Below the pieces are notes generated by a model that saw only the letters and a list, made by a program, of their open reading frames with translations, ran no database searches and was not told the origin of the DNA. Source: Megascapheus bottae (lineage: Eukaryota > Chordata > Mammalia > Rodentia > Geomyidae). From it: a stretch of DNA of 64,000 nt. The stretch lies in the NCBI GenBank assembly GCA_024803745.1, contig JANJXV010000029.1, forward strand, positions 22,310,001 through 22,374,000, in the 5' to 3' direction. The position numbers and the translations under genes were made by a program. Positions 56,268 through 64,000 of this stretch are shown here, in pieces (position 1 is the stretch's first letter; each line of letters starts with the position of its first letter).

Positions 56268-57774
56268 TATCACTGTCCCAAGCAAATGGCACTTTAGGGA
56301 GTTATCCAATTAGCTTTCCCCTCCTTTTCCTTTTTTTTTTAATTTCACCACTTATTGTATTACCAAAAGAGATTCGTTAACATTTCAACTATTGATTTGC
56401 ATTTTTGTGACATGAATTTTTGGCTTTGTAAGCTTTGAAATACGTTGGATTGGATTAAGATTCAGAAAGATTTGTCAAATTTGTCTTTAGGAGACTTTGC
56501 CTGACACACAGTAGATTATCTGTCTATCTATCTAGATTGTGAGTTGGAGGAAAGCAAAATATAAGAATAGATATCTAATGATAAAGTCCAGAAAATATGC
56601 CAAGGCAGATGAAAATAAGAGCCAGCCATTTACAATGAAATTAAGCTGGTTTTTGACAGAATACCAAATGGTAAATTTTAGATTTCTTCAACATAGGAAA
56701 TAGTAGACTCTTGGTGCAATAATGTCTGCCCTGATATATCTGTTTCTTTTACATCTGGAATGCGTTGGCATTTTGGATCAGCATTCCGGATAAACTATAG
56801 ACCATGGGAGCCTAGACCTTCATTGTGCAAGCATACATATCTGCAGAGATACAATGACTCCCACTCAAGGGAGTCTCACCATCTCTTTCCTTATTAAAAA
56901 ATAAATAATTCCCTGAATCTTTTTATGATCATCTGCTTTCCAGCTCCTTCTTCTTTCAGCAATGTTGAAATGGAAGTGTTTCAAAATGATAACCATGATT
57001 GTAAAGTTGAAGCTTTCAAATAATTTGGAAATTATTAATTGTCTTTTAGCAAGGAGTGTGGGAAAAATCCAGAAATTGAGAATTTTTGGTTGAATCAAAT
57101 TTAGAATCTTTCCATTCTCCATGTCTCAGCTTACCTAAGAAACATATGCTGATGGTCAATCTAAGAATTGTGAATTAGTCATAGAATTTAGTGAGATAGC
57201 ATAGTTCTGGACCATCTGAAAAAGTATGTAAAAATTACACCATAACTCCACTCTCTATTGGTTTAGCAATTGAAGGAATTTTGTTAGACTCCACACTGCT
57301 AGTATTTCTAACAGCCATTCATTTCCAAAGACAGCTGCAATGCACTTTATGAATTTGTTTATATCAAAAATTTGTCTATTCATTTTTACAACTTGTCCGA
57401 GAATTAATATGATTAAATAAAGACTTCAACTTTGAGAGCTAAGATGACTCTGACTTTATAGGAAAGTAGCTTTGGTTAACAAGGAACAAATAATATTTTT
57501 TATTAATTTTATTTTTCATTATTTTTCTGATGCAAGTCCAATCCTTTGTGGTTCTGCTACAGCTTTATTTTTTTGTAGTGACACAGAAATATCAAATTAA
57601 TCAATTCTTTGTTGAATATCAAACAGGCCATCACATGCCTTGCCTTTTCTTACAAAGCAAAGAGAAGGAGAATAGTAAGAAATAGTGTAGATAATCTCAT
57701 TCTGTTTTAATTTTTGAAACATAGTTAAAAAAAACATAAATACCATTCTTGTTCACACAGTTCTCAAACTTTGA
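56268..57774. other. Spacer of about 1.5 kb
   Basis: No recognisable element apart from a short (TCTA)n near 56520. Mixed composition. Confidence 0.5.
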
Positions 57775-57964
57775 TTGCTGTTGTTGTTGTGTATGAAAGA
57801 GGGTCCTTGAGTTTGAACTGCCGATTACCACTTAAGACATAGTTCCACTTCCTGTTTTTTTGGTAGTTAATTGGTGATAAAAGTCTCCTGGACTTTCTTA
57901 TCTAGGCTGGCTTCCTACAGCCCTCCTCAGGTTTCAGCCACCTGAGGAGCTGGGATAACAGGCT
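57775..57964 (-). mobile_element. B1-Geo type SINE, partly deleted
   Basis: (GTT)n start, TGAGTTTGAACTGCCGATTA, GGTAGTTAATTGGTGATAAA and a reversed B1 half with CACCTGAGGAGCTGGGATAA. Part of the Geo half is missing. Confidence 0.75.
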
Positions 57965-58239
57965 GGAATTAGAAACAACATATTAATGCCCTTGTCTCAA
58001 TTTCTCAATAGCGTAAAATCTCAAGCTACAGACCTCAGGGTTGGCAATAGTATCGCTTGCTCCAATTTGGATCCCTTCAATTTCAATTATTTTGCACAGA
58101 TGCTATCTTTTCTTACACTCAACATTTTTATTTGTTTTTGAAATCAGTTAAGATTGGGGTTCTATCTATACATAAGAACAAATACAATACAATAAAATTC
58201 TCTGTTATTTTACTTAGCCCATTTTACATGTTGATTGCA

Positions 58240-58318
58240 TTATCTGGTTTTCAATTTTCTTATCTGTAAAGTTGTAGTTATAGCATGGATTTGTGTGAGG
58301 ATTAAGAACAATATTTTT
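58240..58318 (+). mobile_element. MIR fragment
   Basis: TTTTCAATTTTCTTATCTGT followed by AAAGTTGTAGTTATAGCATGG and TGTGTGAGGATTAAGAACA resembles the central and 3' part of the MIR SINE. It is an old, mammal-wide element, so a rough age marker. Confidence 0.5.
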
Positions 58319-58794
58319 TATTCGAATGTCATCTTAGAAACGCAGAAGTAATGAAACAATGAATGATAGTTTGATCTGCCTTGGCATAAGTTGTTGCAAG
58401 GCAGAAAAGATCATAGGGTTCAGTCTTCGCTATATAACAACTTCTGAGTATGTATGGTAGAGTAGTACTGTGTTCTTAAATATTTTCTAATCCCAGTTAA
58501 GAAAAAGAATTGAGTTCATATTATAGATGTTAAGGGTCTTATCTGCATATTATTTTACACATTGTTATTAGGTTGGATATCAATTCAAATAACAACCCTA
58601 AAGAAAGTTTTGACTTTTAAGTGTATAAGAAATGTCAACTGGAACAATACTAATGTGTACATATATTCTCATGTATGTGTATGAGAAAAATCTCATTGGG
58701 TATTACCATATATGCTGAAATTTTTCCCCCTGGGGTTTTATCAGTGTCTTTCTTAAAGTGTTTTATTTTTTGCCCATTTATTTAGTTTATTTTG
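58319..58794. other. Spacer, nothing recognised
   Basis: No recognisable element. Confidence 0.5.
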
Positions 58795-59061
58795 GGCATT
58801 AACTCTGCCAGTAGGAAAACTACATGCACTGATTCCCTCAACTCTGACATCAGTGTCGCTCTGTGGCTCATCCAGTAGCAGGTGTTGAACACTGATATAA
58901 ACAGAATTCTGTCTAGCAAAGCCAAAATCCTTCCAGGGCCAGTCTCCATTGGCCAATGGAACAGTAATGCCAAAGTCACTTTCAAATTCATGTCTCAGGC
59001 ATGACAGTTCATTATGCTTCCTGCCAAAACTATTGGCCCACAGAAACCATTGGTTTAAAAA
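58795..59061. other. Orphan GC-richer block with 16-bp palindrome
   Basis: Composition is more even than its surroundings. On the minus strand one frame stays open for about 100 codons, from a stop near 59061 to one near 58753, without an ATG near its start. Its peptide (for example FGITVPLANGDWPWKDFGF) matches no family I know. The block holds the perfect palindrome TCCATTGGCCAATGGA (58945-58960), which carries the CCAAT box on both strands. Confidence 0.4.
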
Positions 59062-59610
59062 TTAAGAACGGGGAAAAATCTCTTTCAAATAATTGCTTTT
59101 TGATTTTGGATGATGTGCTCCTATTTTTGCCACATTCTCTGAAATTAGTGAATGGAGATTATTTAATCACATTTCACATTTAATAGACCAAACTGCCTAA
59201 TTATATCAGAACTGTTCACCATAAATACCAAAATGTTTACTGTGAGGAAAAGTTTTTTTTTAAATATGGAAATTCTCAAAGTACAGCCATATCAACACAA
59301 AGTGATTTTAAATAATAAGTGAACAATTCTTTTGACCACACCATTCATATTAATAACACAGTGTCTTACTGAATATTGATTAATTTAAAACAATTTGGGT
59401 TCAAAGATTATGTATTTTAGAACAATAAATTCATGGCTTCTTTAAGTATATTTAAGACAGATATAGAAAATAATTGTAATGAATATACATTATAATTTTG
59501 AGAGATAATATACTTAAAATATCTTAGGAAGATGAAACATACCAGGTGTTAACTAACTTAAGATTGATAATTTTAAAGGTGATGTAGCATTTATTAAAGA
59601 ATGATATTTA
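59062..59610. other. AT-rich spacer
   Basis: No recognisable element. Confidence 0.5.
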
Positions 59611-59829
59611 AGCCAGATGTTGCTGGGATCAAAGTAATTCTTCCTATTCAGCTGAATGAGGTTTGATGATTTTGGCTGTAAACCTGCTAGAACAGACAAT
59701 ATGAGATATTCTTTTTTCCTGTTAACAAGGAAAAGCTGAAATGTAGATGTGGCTCAAGTGATAGAGTACCAGTCATGCGTGAAAAAGCTAAGTCAGAGCG
59801 TTAGATTTCTAAATTCAAGCTCCAGGACT

Positions 59830-59832
<3 letters not shown>
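59611..59832 (+). mobile_element. B1-Geo type SINE, diverged
   Basis: AGCCAGATGTTGCTGGGATC, TTCCTATTCAGCTGAATGAG, TTTCCTGTTAACAAGGAAAA, GATGTGGCTCAAGTGATAG and TCAAGCTCCAGGACTAGC. Confidence 0.78.

Positions 59833-59888
<56 letters not shown>
59833..59888. repeat. (AC)n microsatellite in a SINE tail
   Basis: About 27 perfect AC units directly after the CAGGACTAGC end of the SINE, in the position of its A tail. Confidence 0.95.
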
Positions 59889-59891
<3 letters not shown>

Positions 59892-59928
59892 TAAGGAGTT
59901 TCTCCTTTCATTCTAGAAATCAAGTTCT

Positions 59929-60659
59929 TTTTTTATTGTCGGGGTAATGTATAGAGGGATTACAATTACATTCATCAGGTAGTGGGTGGATCATTTCTCA
60001 AACATTGATACCCCTTCTCAGGATTTGTCTCCCTTTCCCTCCCCCAACCCTCCCAATCATCTTGTTTTCCCCATTTCCCTTCCCTACTTCAAATATACAA
60101 AGAAACGTATATACAATGCACCAGGAAACAAAGTCAGATACTGTAACCACATGAGAGTAACCATAAGGGGAAAAAGGAGAAAAGAAATAACTTAGTACAT
60201 TAAGAACAACAATCACAAAGATAAAACTCTTGTTTCCATATCCTAGAGTTCATTTTGTATAGTCTCATACTCTATGACCATATGTACATATCTTTTAAAC
60301 TACTGTGGTCACTTAAAATGACTTTTTTCAATCTTTCAGTTTCTTTACAAATGGAGCAATGTCATTCTTTCTAATGACAGCATAGAATTCCACTGTGTAT
60401 AAGTAACACATCTTCTTTATCCATTCATTTGCTGAGAGGCATCTGGGTTGGTTTGATATTTTAGCTGTGGTAAATAATGCGATAATGAACATCATTGTGC
60501 TAGTGGGTTTAGTGTGCCTTTGTTTCTGAACATTTGTGTAAATGCCAAAGATTGTGACTGCTGGGTCATAGGGGAGCTCTATGTTTAGTCTTTTGAGGAA
60601 TTGCCATACTGCTTTCCAGAGTGGTAGAACAAGTTTACACTCCAACAGTGCAGTAGGGA
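59929..60659 (-). mobile_element. 5'-truncated LINE-1 with 16-bp TSDs
   Basis: Reversed tail (TTTTTATTGTCGGGGTAATG), 3' UTR, and ORF2 C-terminus up to TAAACTTGTTC, with the open stretch 60328-60645 (LPLWKAVWQFLKRLNIELPY and onward). Flanked by CTAGAAATCAAGTTCT (59913-59928) and CTAGAAATTTAGTTCT (60660-60675), which agree at 14 of 16 bases. The tail belongs to the GTCGGGGTAATGTATAGAGG lineage, unlike the TGTAATTAATA tails of the other young copies. Confidence 0.93.
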
Positions 60660-60675
60660 CTAGAAATTTAGTTCT

Positions 60676-61248
60676 ATGTAATCATGTGTATCCAAAGTAT
60701 GTGTCATCAACTGTTAGGATGCATATTGTGCTAGCATTCATATGATCAAGAATTAATTCTTGTTTAATGAAATTGATTAGTATGATTGCTATGTTTAATA
60801 CAACTTCTCATTATTTCAGAGAGCTTGAATTTAAAACCTTGTTCTTGGTCTGTTTTCTTGGTAATGGCTGCCACTTTTCCATATCTCTAGCTTAAACATG
60901 AATGTTTCATATCAATCGATTGGTTATGTTAACTTGCTGTAAGGTGCTTGAATCCAACCACAATCATGGCACAGGAGATTTCAGTAATCTGACCTCAAGT
61001 AGTTGAGATTATGTGCCAAATAATAGCACACTGATAAATTCTGAGCAAATATCACCATTACAGGTCAGTGAAGGAGCAGCTGAGGTCAAAATTTCGAATT
61101 GTTTTCCCAAAATGTCTCCTCCTTGAAGTTGTGAATCTACCAATCAGTACTTGAAAATAAATCACATTTTACTAGGAGGAGGCTTATTTATGTCTGGGAT
61201 AAAAATTTAAAATGATCTTATTCTCAAAGCACATAGGGATCTGAGCTG
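60676..61248. other. Spacer, nothing recognised
   Basis: No recognisable element. Confidence 0.5.
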
Positions 61249-61251
61249 AGA

Positions 61252-61326
<75 letters not shown>
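61249..61326. repeat. (AG)n microsatellite
   Basis: About 39 AG units with one GGG interruption near the start: a pure polypurine run. Confidence 0.97.
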
Positions 61327-61335
<9 letters not shown>

Positions 61336-61412
61336 TCAGGAGAAGGAAAATAGAGTACTTTGGTAAGTGATGGGGTTAGAGAAGATCTCTAATTTAGGAT
61401 GAGGTCAAAAAT

Positions 61413-61530
61413 TGTATGTGGTCCCTTATCTTTCACCTTTAATCCCAGCTATGCAGTAGATCAGAGGATCATGGGAGCTGAGAGCAAACCAACTGAAAAA
61501 GCTTTTAGTCCTAAGTCAAATCCAGTACTT
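61413..61530 (+). mobile_element. B1-like SINE fragment
   Basis: TTTCACCTTTAATCCCAGCTA and GATCAGAGGATCATGGGAGC, then a short tail (AGTCAAATCCAGTACTTTC). Confidence 0.5.
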
Positions 61531-62150
61531 TCACTATGGGGCAATGTCTAGATATACCCTAATTTCTCTCTCAAAACTTCTAATTGCTGTTTCATTCAGA
61601 GAAGCCGTCAAAAAGAAAGACCTCTACTTCATTTTAGGAGTTTTGTCTCATTTCAATCCAAACTAGGAATGATTCTTAAAGAAATATTATATCGCAACTA
61701 CTTTTAAAATTAGTTGTAAAATCATCCACTGAATAATGATAAACTAAATCACAAACTATAGTTAGTATGCATTGTATTGCATTGAGCTTATATTTTAGAA
61801 ATTCAAGTTTCAATGAGCACTAGAAATCTACTAATGTGATTTACAATACTGAAGAAAATATAGAGGATTATTTTTAAATGATTCAGCTTTCTGTTATGAT
61901 CCACAGCCATGGTAAAAACATGTATTAACAACATAAATGAGGAATGCTTTCATCCTCAACTGTATAACACAACAGAGATAACTATCTACCAGCACACCCC
62001 CCCCCAAATATTTCAGTGAATAACTGTTGGGGGTCCAAACTTGGTTATAATATGTTACATATGTATATGATTAGAAATTATAAGATAAAATATATACATG
62101 GTGAGAGAGAAAGTAACAAAACTATCATTTATTTGCTAGCAGTCAATTAT
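61531..62150. other. Spacer, nothing recognised
   Basis: No recognisable element; a C9 run near 61997. Confidence 0.5.
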
Positions 62151-62373
62151 GTTTTCCTGTTCTGGAGCTTGAACTCAGTGTCTGGACATTGTACCTAAAC
62201 TTTTGTCCTCAGGGCTAATACTGTACCACTTCAGTCATAGCTCAACGTCTGACTTTTTGGTGGTTAAAGATAAGAGTCATAGATTTTCCTGCCCAGACTG
62301 TCTGGAACAGTGATTCTCAGAGCTCAGTCTCCTGAATAGCTAGGATTACACAAAAAACCACTGGTTCCTGGCT
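62151..62373 (-). mobile_element. B1-Geo type SINE
   Basis: CTGGAGCTTGAACTCAGTGT, ACTGTACCACTTCAGTCATAG, GGTGGTTAAAGATAAGAGTC and a reversed B1 half with GAGCTCAGTCTCCTGAATAG. Confidence 0.82.
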
Positions 62374-62381
62374 GTGACATC

Positions 62382-62539
62382 TTTTTTTGCCAGCCCTGGG
62401 CCTTTGAATTCAAAGCTAGCACTCTACCACTTGAGCCATAGCACTGGTCCAGGTTTTTCTGAATGTGTGGTCCCAAGGAATCAAACCCATGACTTCCTGC
62501 ATGCTAGGCAAGCACTCTACCTCTATGTCAAACTCCTAG
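62382..62539 (-). mobile_element. IDL-Geo SINE, shortened
   Basis: TTTTTTTGCCAGCCCTGGGC leads, with a deletion of about 30 bases in the Geo half, to GCTAGCACTCTACCACTTGA. The ID half follows with AGGCAAGCACTCTACC. Confidence 0.85.
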
Positions 62540-63433
62540 ATGGTAACAAAGTTTTTACACAGAAAATACAGAAAAGAAAAATATTATCCTTATTAATAGC
62601 CTAGCAGAATGTTCTGTAGTATAACTGAATTGTTCCTTTTAAGTAGAAATAGAGAAAAACATTTTGACTTTGTCATAATTTTCTATTAATATTCACCAGA
62701 TAATTGATAGTTGCTATTATCTGTTCAGGATATGAAAAATAGTTGTTAGGGAGATCAGCTTACAGACAACAGAAATTTACTGCTTATATTCTAAGCAAGA
62801 AAGCCTACACCTTTACACATTATTCATTATGTATTTGTCTCATTTGTTTGTCTGGGGATTTTTTTGTGGTTCTGATTTTTGTTTTGTGTGTGAGTATCTG
62901 ATTCTGTAACCAAACTGGCCACAAACTCAAAATTTAGATTGAAAATATACAATGACTGGTACTTCATAAAAAGGAGGACATGTATCCTTTCAAACTGAGC
63001 TTTCATCTCAGTGTAATACATGTCACAGTCATGATACTGAAACCTCAAAGCTTATCTCAATGTTAATAAGGAAGGCAAAATAAATGATGATTATGAAGTC
63101 CTAGAAGATTAAATGCAGCAATTTGTTACTGTGGATATTGACATGTGATGACATGAATTAATGAAAAAAAGCAGCACATCATTACAAATTTGGACCAAGA
63201 GGCTGATAGGATAGGTTCTGGAGCCCACTATCATTCCATTATTGTGGGGAATTTTAAACAAGGGGTGCCAGGCCATGTAAACATGCACAAAAGTGGATAC
63301 CCACCTCCCACCATTCCTATCCTACATAGTCTCCCTTCCTCTTTTTTCTCCAGATATAAGACTCTTAGAAGAAAATGAGAAGTTCATGATCTGAACAAGA
63401 TAACATATTAGAAACTCTGTCCATTCAAATTAT
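62540..63433. other. Spacer of about 0.9 kb
   Basis: No recognisable element. The open frames near 62827-63048 and 63190-63378 lack known motifs. Confidence 0.5.
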
Positions 63434-63685
63434 AATTTTATTTATTTATTATTTATTTATTTATTTTTGCCAGTCCTGGGCCTGAGCTCAGGGCCTGAGC
63501 ACTGTCCTTAGGTTTTTTTGTTGTTGTTGTTGTTGTTTGTTTTTTTCCTCAAGGCTAGAGCTCTACCACTAGAGCTACAACACTGTTTCCGGCTTTTTAT
63601 TTGTATATGGTACCAAGGAATCGAACCTAGGTATTCATGCATGCTAGGCAAGCATGCCAAACTCCCAGCCCAAATTTTATTTATT
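63434..63685 (-). mobile_element. IDL-Geo SINE with internal (GTT)n, and TSDs
   Basis: AATTTTATTTATT at 63434-63446 and 63673-63685 flanks the insertion. A TTTA-rich tail precedes TTTTTGCCAGTCCTGGGC (from about 63464). Between ACTGTCCTTAGG and CTCAAGGCTAGAGC lies an extra GTTGTTGTTGTTGTT block in T runs that no other copy has. About 11 bases are missing from the ID start (AAGCATGCCAAACTCCCAGCC). Confidence 0.9.
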
Positions 63686-64000
63686 TTTATACAACATATT
63701 ATAAATGAAAAGCCTTTAATGTGTCTTCTCGGTTCCCATAAAAAAATTGAAGGGGAGTAGTTATCAAGATTTATTTTTACTATTTTGTACTTTTCTTTCT
63801 AGGTTTCTCATGCAGTTGCATGACCTGTAGAATAGCAGCTCTTGCATATGACCTAAAATGAATTATATTTAATCTGCCAAATTAAGAAATATGAGTACAA
63901 AGTGTAGTGGAGGATTATCTACTGCAAGGAAAAATTGATCCTACTTTACAAATTATTTATCTTTCATAATAGCTGTTGACTAGCCTGGAAGGATTCATTC
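63686..64000. other. Spacer to window end
   Basis: No recognisable element. Confidence 0.5.

Noticed and set aside
1..64000. CRISPR array, operon, prophage or other prokaryotic system
   Set aside because: The SINE, LINE-1, LTR and microsatellite content is that of a mammalian nuclear genome; no spaced direct repeats or packed coding regions exist.

Overview
This window looks like AT-rich intergenic (or deep intronic) DNA from a rodent nuclear genome. I find no convincing protein-coding exon, tRNA, rRNA or other host gene. The open frames present are short. They fall in LINE-1 remnants, in simple repeats such as (AC)n, (CCTT)n and (GGA)n, or in unique AT-rich sequence without codon structure.

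The lineage clue is the SINE content. About a dozen copies are a dimer of an ID-like, tRNA-Ala-derived left monomer (boxes like TGGCCTAGTGG and GGTTCGATTCC) and a second monomer (GTGGCTCAAGTGGTAGAGC ... CAGGACTGGCAAAA). That architecture matches the IDL-Geo SINE described from kangaroo rats, pocket mice and pocket gophers (Geomyoidea), so a heteromyid or other geomyoid rodent is the best guess. About twenty more copies join a 7SL/B1-like left half to a right half clearly related to the same Geo monomer. Older B1/ID composites form a third layer.

Layout. 1-8.7 kb: SINEs, a 5'-inverted mini-LINE with perfect target-site duplications (TSDs), a degenerate TTAGGG-like tandem array at 1.2-1.5 kb, and old LINE-1 3' ends. 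9-10 kb: old LINE-1 ORF2 on the minus strand. 10-17.3 kb: SINEs, an (AC)n tract, and a GC-richer block at 16.0-17.3 kb that reads as an old LINE-1 5' untranslated region. 17.5-24 kb: AT-rich DNA, SINEs and LINE-1 3' ends. 24.4-25.3 kb and 26.75-27.7 kb: two younger LINE-1 3' ends of one subfamily, the first with a perfect 20-bp TSD. 28-36.8 kb: SINEs, an old LINE-1 3' end, and a solo ERV1-like LTR inserted into a SINE at 33.6-34.1 kb. 38-43.5 kb: nested and inverted LINE-1s, an ORF2 fragment spanning the endonuclease/RT junction, and more young LINE-1 3' ends. 44-45.6 kb: two long polypyrimidine tracts. 46-50.2 kb: SINEs and a 5'-inverted LINE-1 interrupted by a CpG-containing block I cannot identify. 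51-55.8 kb: several old LINE-1s in both orientations with a (GGA)n polypurine tract. 55.8-64 kb: SINEs, a MIR fragment, an orphan GC-richer block at 58.8-59.06 kb, a LINE-1 with 16-bp TSDs at 59.9-60.7 kb, and (AC)n and (AG)n tracts.

No genes act together here. The interest lies in the insertion history: three LINE-1s with 5' inversions, a dated nest (SINE, then LTR), shared SINE tails, and a telomere-motif array. Family names come from recognising sequence by eye, without alignment, so repeat edges are good to roughly 5-20 bases except where TSDs fix them.
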